Shown here piece after piece: positions 47,520 to 57,079 of a stretch of DNA of 64,000 nt. Both the position numbers and the translations under genes were made by a program. This DNA is from Caballeronia concitans (GTDB taxonomy: Bacteria > Pseudomonadota > Gammaproteobacteria > Burkholderiales > Burkholderiaceae): the NCBI RefSeq assembly GCF_001544615.1, contig NZ_FCNV02000011.1:165359-229358 (forward strand), given 5' to 3'. The notes under the pieces are model-generated. The model had not been told where the DNA came from. It saw nothing but the letters and a program-made list of their open reading frames with translations, and did not search any database. Each line of letters opens with the position of its first letter. Positions within the stretch are counted from its first letter, which is position 1.

Positions 47520-48716
47520 ATGGACATCAATTATTCCCCTGCCGACGACGCCTTCCGGGCCGACGTCCGCGCCTGGCTCGAAGCCAATCTGCCGCGCGTT
47601 CTGCGCGACAAAGTTCTCCATCACAAACGCCTGAATGGCGAAGACTACGCCAATTGGCACAAGCTGCTCGGCTCGCGCAGCTGGTCGGCGGTCGCATGGC
47701 CGCGTGAATACGGCGGTCCGGGCTGGGACGCGACGCAGCGCCACATCTGGGACGAGGAATGCGCGCGCGCCGGCGCGCCGATCGTGCTGCCGTTCGGTGT
47801 ATCGATGGTCGCGCCCGTGCTGATGAAATACGGCAGCGAGGCGCAGAAGTCCTACTTCCTGCCGCGCATTCTCGATGGCTCCGACTGGTGGTGCCAGGGC
47901 TATTCCGAACCCGGCTCCGGCTCCGATCTGGCATCGCTGCGCACACGCGCCGATCGGCAGGGCGATCACTACATCGTCAACGGACAAAAGACCTGGACGA
48001 CGCTCGGGCAGCACGCCGACATGATGTTCTGCCTCGTGCGCACCGACCCGCAAGCCAAGAAGCAGGAGGGCATCTCGTTCCTGCTCATCGACATGAAGAC
48101 GCCGGGCATCACCGTGCGTCCGATCATCACGCTCGACGAAGATCACGAAGTCAACGAAGTGTTCTTCGAGGACGTGAAGGTGCCGGTCGCCAATCTCGTC
48201 GGCGAGGAAAATCGCGGATGGACCTACGCGAAGTTCCTGCTCGGCCACGAGCGCACGGGCATCGCGCGTGTGGGGCAATCGAAGCGTGAGCTGGCGTTTC
48301 TCAAGCGCCTCGCACTCGACCGGAACAAGCAGGGCAAGCCGCTGCTGCACGATCCGCTTTTCGCCGCCAAAGTCGCGGCGCTCGAAATCGAATTGATGGC
48401 GCTCGAAGTGACGGTGCTGCGCGTCGTCGCGAGCGAGGCGGGCGGGAAGGGGCCGGGCCCGGAAGCGTCGATGCTCAAGATCAAGGGCACCGAAGTGCAG
48501 CAGGCGTTGACCGAGCTGATGTTCGAGGCAATCGGCCCGCAGGCCGCCGCTTTCGATCCCGCGTTTCTCGAAGGCGAGCGCGAAACCAGCATCACGGGCG
48601 ACGATGACGCCGCGCCGCTCGCCGCGTACTACTTCAACTTCCGCAAGACATCGATTTACGGCGGATCGAACGAGATTCAAAAGAACATCATCGCGCAGAT
48701 GATTCTGGGACTTTGA
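47520..48716 (+). CDS. Acyl-CoA dehydrogenase family protein (FadE-like, pimeloyl-CoA DH large-subunit type)
   Basis: This 398-aa FAD enzyme introduces a trans-2 double bond into an acyl-CoA. GYSEPGSGSDLASLRTRA is the FAD-contacting loop, and the C-terminal YGGSNEIQKNIIAQM, with GxxE, is typical. It and the next gene (378 aa) form a neighbouring pair like the large and small subunits of pimeloyl-CoA dehydrogenase. The substrate is unknown. It is followed after 10 nt by the second dehydrogenase, so they are cotranscribed. Confidence 0.88.
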   Translation: MDINYSPADDAFRADVRAWLEANLPRVLRDKVLHHKRLNGEDYANWHKLLGSRSWSAVAWPREYGGPGWDATQRHIWDEECARAGAPIVLPFGVSMVAPVLMKYGSEAQKSYFLPRILDGSDWWCQGYSEPGSGSDLASLRTRADRQGDHYIVNGQKTWTTLGQHADMMFCLVRTDPQAKKQEGISFLLIDMKTPGITVRPIITLDEDHEVNEVFFEDVKVPVANLVGEENRGWTYAKFLLGHERTGIARVGQSKRELAFLKRLALDRNKQGKPLLHDPLFAAKVAALEIELMALEVTVLRVVASEAGGKGPGPEASMLKIKGTEVQQALTELMFEAIGPQAAAFDPAFLEGERETSITGDDDAAPLAAYYFNFRKTSIYGGSNEIQKNIIAQMILGL

Positions 48717-48726
48717 GGAGCGGCGC

Positions 48727-49863
48727 ATGAATTTCGACTTCAGCGATGAACAGCAGCAGTTTCGCGATGCGCTGCGCCGCTATCTCGACAACGAATACGG
48801 CTTCGATGCGCGGCAGAAAATCGTGGCGTCGGATGCCGGCATCGATGACGCGCATTGGCGCGCCTTCGCCGAACTCGGCGTGCTCGCGCTGCCGGTGCCC
48901 GAAGCGCAGGGCGGTTTCGACGGCGGTCCCGTCGATATGCTCGTGGTCATGCAGGAGCTTGGGCGTGCGCTCGTCGTCGAGCCGGTGTGGGCGACGGTGG
49001 TCGGCATCGAAGCGTTGCGGCTGGTGGCATCGAAGGAAAGCGCGATCGCGAGCGCCTTGCTCGAACGCGCGGCGCGAGGGGACATTCGGCTGTCCGTCGC
49101 GTTCGACGAACCGCACGCGCGTTACGACCTCTTCGATCTGCGCACGACGGCCACGGCCAGTGCCAATTCCGGCGACTACACGATTGCCGGCGTGAAATCG
49201 GTCGTGCGGCACGGCGCGCAGGCCGACTACTGGATCGTGCCCGCGCGCATCGAAGGCGAAATCGCGCTATTCGTCGTGGCGCGCGACGCCGCGAACGCCG
49301 ACATCACCGAATATCGCACGATCGACGGTCAGCGCGCCGCGACGCTCGCCTTCCACGCGACCCCCGCCACGCGCCTCGACGGCCGTGGGACCGGCGCGGC
49401 GACGCTCGAAGGTATCGCCGATTACGCGACGTTCCTGCTATGCGCCGAAGCGCTCGGCGCGCTCGATGCGCTCAATCGCGCGACCGTCGAATACACGAAG
49501 GAACGCCAGCAATTCGGCGTGCCGATCGCGCGCTTTCAGGCGTTGCAGCATCGCATGGTCGACATGCTCATTCACACCGAGCAGGCGCGCTCGATCACGT
49601 ATCTCGCCGCCGCGCGCTACGCAAGCGCGGACGCCGTCGCCCGCGCGCAGGCCGTATCGGCGGCGAAGGCGCGCGTCGGGCAGGCCGCGCGCTTCGTCGG
49701 CCAACAGGCGGTGCAGTTGCACGGCGGCATGGGCGTGACGAACGAATTGCCCGTCGCGCACTGGTTCAAGCGGCTTTCCATCATCGAGACGACGCTCGGC
49801 GACGTGGATCATCACCTCGCGCGCTTTGCTGCGTCGCCCGCGTTTTCTCTCACCGACGTTTGA
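48727..49863 (+). CDS. Acyl-CoA dehydrogenase family protein (small-subunit type)
   Basis: This 378-aa protein opens MNFDFSDEQQQFRDALRRYL. Its middle region is weaker in the FAD loop than its partner. The C-terminal part contains FVGQQAVQLHGGMGVTNELP and HWFKRLS. The partner large-subunit-type gene is immediately upstream, and a heteromeric dehydrogenase is likely. The gene is part of a three-gene plus-strand unit with the MaoC gene, which begins 19 nt after it. Confidence 0.86.
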   Translation: MNFDFSDEQQQFRDALRRYLDNEYGFDARQKIVASDAGIDDAHWRAFAELGVLALPVPEAQGGFDGGPVDMLVVMQELGRALVVEPVWATVVGIEALRLVASKESAIASALLERAARGDIRLSVAFDEPHARYDLFDLRTTATASANSGDYTIAGVKSVVRHGAQADYWIVPARIEGEIALFVVARDAANADITEYRTIDGQRAATLAFHATPATRLDGRGTGAATLEGIADYATFLLCAEALGALDALNRATVEYTKERQQFGVPIARFQALQHRMVDMLIHTEQARSITYLAAARYASADAVARAQAVSAAKARVGQAARFVGQQAVQLHGGMGVTNELPVAHWFKRLSIIETTLGDVDHHLARFAASPAFSLTDV

Positions 49864-49882
49864 CGTTCACGAGGACCTTTGC

Positions 49883-50344
49883 ATGACCTACAGCTTTGAA
49901 GACTTCGAAGCAGGCGCGGCAGTGACGCTCGGCGCGCATACCTTTTCGCGCGAGGAGATCGTGGAATTCGCGAGCCGTTACGATCCGCAGCCGTTTCACC
50001 TTTCCGACGAAGCGGGCAGGGCGTCGCATTTCGGCGGACTGGTGGCGAGCGGCTGGAACACGTGCTCGGCGATGATGGGCATTCTCGTGCGCGACATGCT
50101 CGCCGGTTCGACATCGATGGGATCGCCCGGGCTCGACAACATCCGCTGGCTGAAGCCGGTGCGCGTCGGCGATTCGGTACGCCTGACCGTGCGCGTGCTC
50201 GACAAGCGCGTGTCGAAGAGCAAGCCGGATCGCGGCATCGTGTCGACGCGCTGGGAAGCGCACAATCAGGATGGCGAACTGGTTTTGACGGTCGATTCCG
50301 CCGCGCTCTTCGGTCTGCGCGATTCGAGCGCGTCAGCTTCCTGA
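49883..50344 (+). CDS. MaoC-family (R)-specific enoyl-CoA hydratase-like protein
   Basis: This 153-aa hot-dog fold protein has the hydratase motif [18 protein letters not shown], where Asp and His hydrate trans-2-enoyl-CoA, followed by [12 protein letters not shown]. It opens [11 protein letters not shown] at ATG 49883. It would act directly after the two dehydrogenases of the same unit. Its last 12 nt overlap the end of the convergent dehydrogenase gene. Confidence 0.88.
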   Translation: MTYSFEDFEAGAAVTLGAHTFSREEIVEFASRYDPQPFHLSDEAGRASHFGGLVASGWNTCSAMMGILVRDMLAGSTSMGSPGLDNIRWLKPVRVGDSVRLTVRVLDKRVSKSKPDRGIVSTRWEAHNQDGELVLTVDSAALFGLRDSSASAS

Positions 50345-51556
50345 AACGTATTTCGCCAGTTCCAGCTTGGCGATCGCGTTGCGGTGAACTTCGTCGGGTC
50401 CGTCGGCGAGACGCAGCGCCCGCGCCGACGCGTACGCATACGCGAGCGGAAAGTCGTCGCTGACGCCGCCCGCGCCGTGCGCCTGAATCGCCCAGTCGAT
50501 GACCTGACACGCGACGTTCGGCGCGACGACCTTGATCATCGCGATCTCGCCGCGCGCGCCCTTGTTGCCGACGGTATCCATCATGTACGCGGCCTTAAGC
50601 GTCAGAAGCCGCGCCTGTTCGATCATGATCCGCGCTTGTGCGATGCGTTCCTGCGTCACGCCATGCTGCGCGATCGGCTTGCCGAATGCGACGCGCGCGA
50701 GCGTGCGCTTCGTCATCAGTTCGAGCGCGCGTTCGGCGAGGCCAATCAAACGCATGCAATGGTGAATGCGCCCCGGCCCGAGCCGCCCTTGCGCGATCTC
50801 GAAGCCGCGTCCAACGCCTAGTAGCAGATTCGCGGCGGGCACGCGCACGCCGTCGAGCGTGATGTCCATGTGACCGTGCGGCGCGTCGTCGTAACCGAAC
50901 ACATTGAGCGGACGATGCACCGTGATGCCCGGCGCATCGGCGGGGACGAGAATCATCGATTGTTGCGCGTGCTTCGGCGCATCGGGGTCCGTCTTGCCCA
51001 TCACGATGAACACCTTGCAGCGCGGATCGCCCGCACCGGACGACCACCACTTGTGGCCGTCGATGACGTAGCCGTCGCCGTCGCGCACGATGCTGCATCG
51101 GATATTCGTCGCATCCGACGATGCGACTTCCGGCTCCGTCATCAGAAACGCCGAACGGATCTCGCCGCGCAAGAGCGGCTCGAGCCATTGCGCCTTCTGC
51201 GCATCCGTACCGTAACGCTCGATCGTTTCCATGTTGCCGGTATCGGGTGCGCTGCAATTGAAGACTTCGGGCGCCCACGGCACGCGCCCCATGATTTCGC
51301 AGAGCGGCGCGTATTCGAGATTCGTCAGGCCCGCGCCTCGCTCCGACGCGGGCAAAAAGAGATTCCACAAGCCTTCGCTTCGCGCCTGCTCCTTGAGATC
51401 TTCGATGAGGCGCGTCGGTATCCACGCGTTGCCGGCCGCGCGATTGGCCGCGATTTCATCGACGAACGCGCGCTCGTTCGGATAGATGTGCGCGTCGAAG
51501 AACGCGAGCAGCTTCTCGCGCAACGCGTTCACCTTGGGCGTGTAATCGAAGTTCAT
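50333..51556 (-). CDS. Acyl-CoA dehydrogenase, ACAD10/ACAD11 type
   Basis: This 407-aa protein has the pattern of the C-terminal domain of mammalian ACAD10/11 rather than of classical fatty-acid dehydrogenases: [30 protein letters not shown] and [20 protein letters not shown]. Proteins of this type act on 4-phospho-acyl-CoA in the ACAD10/11 and LvaC pathways. Directly upstream in transcription (22 nt) is an APH-type kinase gene, the other half of the fused mammalian enzymes. The start ATG 51556 ([12 protein letters not shown]) was chosen; the frame is open further. It is the last gene of a five-gene minus-strand operon. Confidence 0.9.
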   Translation of the reverse strand: MNFDYTPKVNALREKLLAFFDAHIYPNERAFVDEIAANRAAGNAWIPTRLIEDLKEQARSEGLWNLFLPASERGAGLTNLEYAPLCEIMGRVPWAPEVFNCSAPDTGNMETIERYGTDAQKAQWLEPLLRGEIRSAFLMTEPEVASSDATNIRCSIVRDGDGYVIDGHKWWSSGAGDPRCKVFIVMGKTDPDAPKHAQQSMILVPADAPGITVHRPLNVFGYDDAPHGHMDITLDGVRVPAANLLLGVGRGFEIAQGRLGPGRIHHCMRLIGLAERALELMTKRTLARVAFGKPIAQHGVTQERIAQARIMIEQARLLTLKAAYMMDTVGNKGARGEIAMIKVVAPNVACQVIDWAIQAHGAGGVSDDFPLAYAYASARALRLADGPDEVHRNAIAKLELAKYVSGS

Positions 51557-51578
51557 GCCGGTGTCTCCTCGTTCGTCG

Positions 51579-52676
51579 TTATCGTCCGACTTTCTGCGCG
51601 TATTGCCACGCAAGTTCGGCCATGGGGCGCGCGCGGCGTCCCGCGTCGATGGCTTGCGCGCTCGCGGCGGTGCCATCGGTGACGCGCTTCATGATGCCTT
51701 GCAGGATCGCCGCGATGCGGAACATGTTGTACGCGAGATAGAAGTTCCAGTCGCCTTCGATCGCGAGGCCCGTGCGTTCGCAATATCGCGCGACGTATGC
51801 GGCTTCGTCGGGGATGCCGAGCGCCGCCCAGTCGAGGCCCGCGATGCCGCGAAACTGCGACGGATCGACATGCCACGCCATGCAGTGATAGGCGAAGTCG
51901 GCGAGCGGGTCGCCGAGCGTCGAGAGTTCCCAGTCGAGCACCGCAAGCACGCGCGGCTCGTCGCGATGAAAGATCAGGTTGTCGAGCCGGAAGTCGCCGT
52001 GCACCACGCTCGCCTTTCTGTCGGACGCCGGCGGAATGCGCTGCGGCAGCCAGTCGATGAGCCGGTCCATCGCATCGATCTTCTCCGTCTGCGACGCGAC
52101 GTATTGCTTGCTCCAGCGCCCGATCTGCCGCTCGAAGTAATTGCCCGGCTTGCCGTAATCGGCGAGTCCGGCGGCTTCGGCATCGACCGTATGGAGCGCG
52201 GCGATCACGCGGTTCGTTTCGTCGTAGATCGCGGCGCGTTCCGCCTGCGTCATGCCGGGCAGCGACGGGTCCCACAGCACGCGGCCTTCGACGAACTCCA
52301 TCACGTAGAACGCGCGGCCGATCACGCTTTCGTCCTCGCAAAGCGCGAGCATGCGCGCGACGGGCACGTCGGTGGCGGCGAGCGCGTCCATCACGCGATA
52401 CTCGCGTTCGATCGCATGCGCCGATGGCAACAACTTCGCGGCGGGGCCGGGCTTCGCGCGCATCACATAGCTGCGCGACGGCGTGACGAGCTTGAACGTC
52501 GGGTTCGACTGGCCGCCCGCGAACTGCTCGACGGCGAGCGGTCCCGCGAAACCATCGACGTGCGATGCGAGCCACGCGGCGAGCGCATCGGTATCGAAGC
52601 GCTGGCGCTCGTTCACCGGGCGCGTGCCTTCGAATGCTGAAAAATCGGAGTGCTTGTTCGTGTCGTTGTCAGGCAT
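51579..52676 (-). CDS. APH-family phosphotransferase (putative hydroxyacyl-CoA kinase, LvaA/ACAD10-11 kinase type)
   Basis: This 365-aa protein kinase-like fold has [10 protein letters not shown] (catalytic Asp228 and Asn233 at residues 226-233) and the metal Asp248 in [23 protein letters not shown] forms the nucleotide loop, and the Lys region is [11 protein letters not shown] proteins of this subgroup are fused to ACAD domains in animals and adjacent to them in bacteria. In the lva pathway of Pseudomonas putida such a kinase phosphorylates the 4-hydroxyl of 4-hydroxyvaleryl-CoA. That role is inferred here from the neighbour. GGAGGAG precedes ATG 52676. Confidence 0.85.
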   Translation of the reverse strand: MPDNDTNKHSDFSAFEGTRPVNERQRFDTDALAAWLASHVDGFAGPLAVEQFAGGQSNPTFKLVTPSRSYVMRAKPGPAAKLLPSAHAIEREYRVMDALAATDVPVARMLALCEDESVIGRAFYVMEFVEGRVLWDPSLPGMTQAERAAIYDETNRVIAALHTVDAEAAGLADYGKPGNYFERQIGRWSKQYVASQTEKIDAMDRLIDWLPQRIPPASDRKASVVHGDFRLDNLIFHRDEPRVLAVLDWELSTLGDPLADFAYHCMAWHVDPSQFRGIAGLDWAALGIPDEAAYVARYCERTGLAIEGDWNFYLAYNMFRIAAILQGIMKRVTDGTAASAQAIDAGRRARPMAELAWQYAQKVGR

Positions 52677-52705
52677 CGTCTCCTCCGTTTTGTGGTGAAG
52701 CGTCG

Positions 52706-53431
52706 TCAGTTCATGTCGCTCGCCTTGAACCGGACGAATTGCGCGTAGAGCAGTTCCATCGTCGTGTTGCGCACGTCGGCGTGCAGCGGCGAGGGCGGCG
52801 AATGATTGATCGCATGCACGACCCAGTCGCCGGGTTTGTCGCCGACATCGAGTGCGTTGATGCAGCCCGTCGCCTGCGACAGATGCCCGTAGAACGCGCG
52901 TCCGCCCGCTGTGATCGCATGCGACAGCAACGCGCGATTCACGCCGCCGTGCAGCACGAGCAGCACGGTGTCCCACGCGGCGTCGGCGCGCAGTTTGGTC
53001 ATCGCGGGCAGCGCGCGGTCGAGCAGTTGCCCGATGGTTTCGCCGCCAAGAAACTGCGTTTCTTCGGGCACGACGCCGTCGAACACCGAGAGAAACGCGC
53101 GCTCGATATCGCTCGTCGACAGATTCGTGAGCCGTCCGCCGCGTATCTCCTGCCACTCGGGCCAGATTTCGATTTCCGCCGATTGCCCCGTTTCCGCGAG
53201 CACGCGCTGCGCCGTTTCGACCGTGCGCGGCAAGCCGCTCGCGATCACGCGGTCGAAGCGAATCTTCTGCGCCGCGAACTCGCGGCCCGCCGCGCTCGCT
53301 TCCTCGCGGCCGCGTTCGTTGAGCGGCACGCTCTCGGGATCGATCGCGCGACCGGTGTCGTCGAAATACGTGACGTCGCCGTGTCGCATCAGGAAGATGC
53401 GCCGCCGCTTCGGCAATTCGTATTGAGTCAT
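52706..53431 (-). CDS. Histidine phosphatase superfamily protein
   Basis: This 241-aa protein has the RHG motif FLMRHGD (phospho-accepting His) near residue 16 and the second His in LLVLHGGVNRALLSHA. The conserved Arg is in IASGLPRTVETAQ, and the acid residue is in EWQEIRGG. The family removes phosphate from small molecules or phosphoproteins. In this operon it sits between a crotonase-family gene and the kinase gene. The substrate may be a phosphorylated acyl intermediate, but that is speculation. It begins 3 nt after the crotonase stop. Confidence 0.85.
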   Translation of the reverse strand: MTQYELPKRRRIFLMRHGDVTYFDDTGRAIDPESVPLNERGREEASAAGREFAAQKIRFDRVIASGLPRTVETAQRVLAETGQSAEIEIWPEWQEIRGGRLTNLSTSDIERAFLSVFDGVVPEETQFLGGETIGQLLDRALPAMTKLRADAAWDTVLLVLHGGVNRALLSHAITAGGRAFYGHLSQATGCINALDVGDKPGDWVVHAINHSPPSPLHADVRNTTMELLYAQFVRFKASDMN

Positions 53432-53434
53432 GGC

Positions 53435-54223
53435 TTAGCGATAGTTCGGCTGACGCTTTTCGAGGAACGCGGTGATGCCTTCGAGCGCATCGCCGTGATG
53501 AAGGGCATCGACGAAAGAATCGCGCTCCATGTCGAGGTGCGCGGCGAGCGGCTGCACGTCCGCCGCGTTGATCAGCGACTTGATGCGCGCGAGCGCTTTC
53601 GGCGACACGCTGCCGAGATCGTCGGCCCAGGCGATGGCGGCATCGAGCGCAATGCCTTTCTTCGTCAGCCGGTTCACGACGCCGACTTCATGCAGACGCA
53701 CCGCGCCGATCGGCTTGGCTTCGAGCAGCACTTCGCTCGCGAGCGTGCGCGGCAACGCGCGGGACAGGAACCACGAAGCGCCGCCATCGGGCGTGAGGCC
53801 GACGCGCGCGTACGACATGACGAACTTCGCGTCGTCGGCGGCGACGATCAGATCGCACGCGAGCGCGAGCGAAAAGCCCGCGCCGGCCGCTGCGCCTTCG
53901 ACGGCCGCGATCACCGGTTTCGTCGATGCGCGCAACGCGCTGATCCATTCCGCGAGCAGGTCGATGCTTTCTGCCTGCACCGACGGCTCCTTCGCGCGAT
54001 TCTCCAGCAGCCGGTTCAGATTGCCGCCCGCGCAGAAGAAGTTGTCGGCGCCCGTCAGCACGATCGCGCGCACGGAGTTGTCGCGTTCGGCCGTTGAAAG
54101 CGCCTCGATGCCCGCCGCGTACATGTCCGGATGCAGCGCGTTGCGCACGCCCGGATTCGAGAGCTTCAGCACGAGCGTGGTGTCGCTGCCGGCGGGGCGG
54201 TGTGTCAGGAGTTCGGCGCTCAT
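53435..54223 (-). CDS. Crotonase-family enoyl-CoA hydratase/isomerase
   Basis: This 262-aa protein has the oxyanion-hole motif FFCAGGNLNRL (residues 62-72) and EGAAAGAGFSLALACDL. The two catalytic Glu of classical enoyl-CoA hydratase are absent: Ser118 and Ala139 occupy their places. An Asp (Asp146, TPDGG) stands where isomerases of the PaaG/oxepin type have their catalytic aspartate. It may therefore be an isomerase or a hydrolase-type member rather than a hydratase. The start ATG 54223 overlaps the upstream stop codon by 4 nt (ATGA). Confidence 0.85.
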   Translation of the reverse strand: MSAELLTHRPAGSDTTLVLKLSNPGVRNALHPDMYAAGIEALSTAERDNSVRAIVLTGADNFFCAGGNLNRLLENRAKEPSVQAESIDLLAEWISALRASTKPVIAAVEGAAAGAGFSLALACDLIVAADDAKFVMSYARVGLTPDGGASWFLSRALPRTLASEVLLEAKPIGAVRLHEVGVVNRLTKKGIALDAAIAWADDLGSVSPKALARIKSLINAADVQPLAAHLDMERDSFVDALHHGDALEGITAFLEKRQPNYR

Positions 54224-55761
54224 CGAAGTTCCTCGGTGTGGGTGAGCGAAAGGCCGAGCTGCGCGCGGCGCGTGAGCCACGGAGAAGGGCGGTAGCGCGG
54301 ATCGCCGAGCACGCTCTGGATGTTGCGCAGAATCGTGAGGATGGTCGCCGCGCCGAGCGAATCGCCGAGCGCGAGCGGGCCGCGCGGATAGCCGAGTCCG
54401 AGCGTCACGGCGAGGTCGATGTCCGCAGGCGTCGCGATGCCCTGTTGCGCGATATCGCAGCCGATGTTGACGATCGTCGCCACGACGCGCTGCGCGACGA
54501 AGCCGGTCGAATCGCGGATGACGGTGACCGGCACGCCGTCGGCGGCGAAGAGCGCGTGGGCGGCGTCGCGCATGGCGGGCGTGGTCGCGGGCGTCGTCAT
54601 GATCGTGCGGCGCGCGACGGTATCGAGCGGAAAGAGCGTATCGACGGCGACGACGCGCGTGGCGTCGAGATGCTCGGCGACGGCGGTCGTGGTTGCATCG
54701 AAACCGAGCGGCGTGACGATGATCAGCGAATCCGGCTCGGGCGTGTTGCCGCAATCGATGTGAACATTCGCGTCGTGCTTCGCGATGACCTTCAGCACTT
54801 GCTCGCGCGCCGCGTGCGATGCGCGGCTGATCCACACGCGCGCCGGCAGTTGCGTGGGCGCGGGCGCTTCTTCGGGCACGTGCTGCTTGCCATCGACATA
54901 ACGATAAAAGCCTTCGCCCGCCTTGCGCCCGATCAGCCCGCCCGCGAGCCGCGTGCCGGTGATCGGCGACGGCGTGAAGCGCGGTTCTTCGTAGAACTGA
55001 TGATAGATGGATTCCATCACCGGATGCGAGACATCGAGCGCGGTCAAGTCCAGCAGTTCGAACGGCCCGAGCCGGAAGCCGGCCTGCTCGCGCATGATGC
55101 GGTCGATGTCCGCGAAACTCGCGACGCCTTCGCTCGCCACGCGCAAGCCTTCGGTGTTCATGCCGCGCCCGGCATGATTGACGATGAAGCCCGGCATGTC
55201 CTTCGCGCGCACCGGCGTGTGACCGATGCGGCGCGCGAGCTCCATCAGCGCGTCGCCGGCGTGCGGGTCGCCGCGCAGGCCGTCGATGACTTCCACCACG
55301 CGCATCAGCGGCACGGGGTTGAAGAAGTGAAAGCCCGCGACGCGCTCAGGCCGGGAACAGCCCGCCGCGATCGCGGTGATCGAAAGCGACGAAGTATTCG
55401 ACGCCAGAATGCACGACTCGGCGACGACGCTTTCCAGTTCGCGAAAGACTTTGCGCTTGATCTCGATGTTCTCGACGATCGCCTCGACGACCGCGCCGCA
55501 ATCGGCCAGCTCGCTGACGTTCCGCGCATCGTGGACGCGGGCGAGCGCGGCGTGCGCGTCGGCTTCCTTGATCTTGCCTTTGGCCGCGAGCTTGTCGAAC
55601 GTCTCGGATAGATACGCGCGGGCGGCGTCGAGCGCGGCCGGGTTCGAATCGTGGAGACGCACGGTCAGGCCGGCGAGCGCGGCGATCTGCGCGATGCCGC
55701 GCCCCATCGCGCCGCTGCCGACAATGCCGAGCGTCTCGATCTCGTATTCCTGCGGACTCAT
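54220..55761 (-). CDS. 3-hydroxyacyl-CoA dehydrogenase
   Basis: This 513-aa NAD enzyme oxidises 3-hydroxyacyl-CoA to 3-ketoacyl-CoA. The Rossmann start is GIVGSGAMGRGIAQIAALAG (about residues 12-31), and the catalytic His is in VAGFHFFNPVPLMRVVEVI. There are two C-terminal dimerisation domains, giving the longer PaaC-like form instead of the ~280-aa single-domain form. The second part (LLDLTALDVSHPVMESIYHQ onward) is followed by a second copy-like helical domain near residues 380-513. It is the first gene of the operon with the crotonase-family enzyme, phosphatase, kinase and ACAD. Confidence 0.9.
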   Translation of the reverse strand: MSPQEYEIETLGIVGSGAMGRGIAQIAALAGLTVRLHDSNPAALDAARAYLSETFDKLAAKGKIKEADAHAALARVHDARNVSELADCGAVVEAIVENIEIKRKVFRELESVVAESCILASNTSSLSITAIAAGCSRPERVAGFHFFNPVPLMRVVEVIDGLRGDPHAGDALMELARRIGHTPVRAKDMPGFIVNHAGRGMNTEGLRVASEGVASFADIDRIMREQAGFRLGPFELLDLTALDVSHPVMESIYHQFYEEPRFTPSPITGTRLAGGLIGRKAGEGFYRYVDGKQHVPEEAPAPTQLPARVWISRASHAAREQVLKVIAKHDANVHIDCGNTPEPDSLIIVTPLGFDATTTAVAEHLDATRVVAVDTLFPLDTVARRTIMTTPATTPAMRDAAHALFAADGVPVTVIRDSTGFVAQRVVATIVNIGCDIAQQGIATPADIDLAVTLGLGYPRGPLALGDSLGAATILTILRNIQSVLGDPRYRPSPWLTRRAQLGLSLTHTEELR

Positions 55762-55822
55762 GATGCTTTCTGTCTCCTCGATGTGCTCTGTCTGATCTGG
55801 ATGTCCGGCAGCGAGTCGCGCG

Positions 55823-57004
55823 CTAGAGCTTGCTGAGCCGCTCCAGCGCGAGCGCGAGCGTTTCTTCCTTCTTCGCGAAGCAGAAACGCACGACGCCCGA
55901 TTCGTGGCTCTCGTGATAGAACGCCGACACCGGAATCGCCGCCACGCCGATCTCGCTCGTGAGCCATTGCGAGAAATCGGCTTCGGGCATGTCGCTGATC
56001 GCCGAATAATCGACGCACTGGAAATACGTGCCGTCGCAAGGCAGCAGCGAGAATCGCGTGTTCGCCAGGCCCGCTCGGAAGAAGTCGCGCTTTTTCTGAT
56101 AGAACGCGGGAAGCTCGAGATACGGCTTCGGGTCTTCGAGGTAATGCGCAAGACCGATCTGCATCGGCGTGTTCACGGTGAACACGTTGAACTGATGCAC
56201 CTTGCGGAATTCAGCGGTCAGCGCGACAGGCGCGGCCACATAGCCGATCTTCCAGCCGGTCACATGAAACGTCTTGCCGAAGCTCGACACCACGAAGCTG
56301 CGCTGCGCGAGTTCCGGATAGCGCGAGACGCTTTCGTGCGGCGCGCCGTCGTAGACCATGTGTTCGTAGACTTCATCGGAGACGATCAGCACGTTGGTGC
56401 CGCGCACGATGTCTTCGAGCTTGCGCATGTCCGCTTCGCGCCAGACGCGGCCGGTCGGATTGTGCGGCGTGTTGATCATGAGAAGGCGCGTCTTCGGCGT
56501 GATCGCGGCGGCGATCTTGTCGAAGGGCAGCGCGTAGTCCGGCGCTTCAAGCGACACGAACACCGGCTTGCCGCCCGCGAGTTCGATCGCGGGCACGTAG
56601 CTGTCGTACATCGGTTCGATCACGACGACTTCATCGCCCGGATGCACGCAGCACAGCACGGCGGTGAGCAGCGCCTGCGTCGCGCCGGCGGTGACGGTGA
56701 TCTCGCGGTCGGCGTCATAGGCGCGGCCGTAGAGCGCCTCGATCTTGCGCGCGATGGCCTGACGCAGCGGCGCGGCGCCGGCCATCGGCGGATACTGGTT
56801 GTGGCCGTCGCGCATCGCGGCCGAGACGGCATCGACGATGCGCGCATCGCAATCGAAATCGGGGAAGCCCTGGCCGAGATTCACCGCGCCTTTTTGCGCG
56901 GCGAGCGCACTCATCACGGTGAAAATGGTCGTGCCGACGTTCGGCAGGCGCGAAGGAAAGGACAGCTCGGGTGACGCTTCAGGCATTTCGTGCATGGCGT
57001 TCAT
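55823..57004 (-). CDS. PLP-dependent aminotransferase (methionine/aromatic type)
   Basis: This 393-aa class I/II aminotransferase has the PLP Lys in SFGKTFHVTGWKIGY, the PLP phosphate contacts in TAGATQALLTAV, and NTPHNPTGRVW. The pattern matches the YbdL-type methionine aminotransferase and kynurenine transaminase group. The keto-acid partner cannot be read. It lies 61 nt before the beta-oxidation operon on the same strand and might be the first gene of the same transcript, though its role there is unclear. Confidence 0.88.
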   Translation of the reverse strand: MNAMHEMPEASPELSFPSRLPNVGTTIFTVMSALAAQKGAVNLGQGFPDFDCDARIVDAVSAAMRDGHNQYPPMAGAAPLRQAIARKIEALYGRAYDADREITVTAGATQALLTAVLCCVHPGDEVVVIEPMYDSYVPAIELAGGKPVFVSLEAPDYALPFDKIAAAITPKTRLLMINTPHNPTGRVWREADMRKLEDIVRGTNVLIVSDEVYEHMVYDGAPHESVSRYPELAQRSFVVSSFGKTFHVTGWKIGYVAAPVALTAEFRKVHQFNVFTVNTPMQIGLAHYLEDPKPYLELPAFYQKKRDFFRAGLANTRFSLLPCDGTYFQCVDYSAISDMPEADFSQWLTSEIGVAAIPVSAFYHESHESGVVRFCFAKKEETLALALERLSKL

Positions 57005-57079
57005 GGTGATTGTTGGACGTGTGCTGTGCTTGTTGGGCTTTGCGTTTCGGCTATGCGTTTCGACTATTCACGCGCGCGA

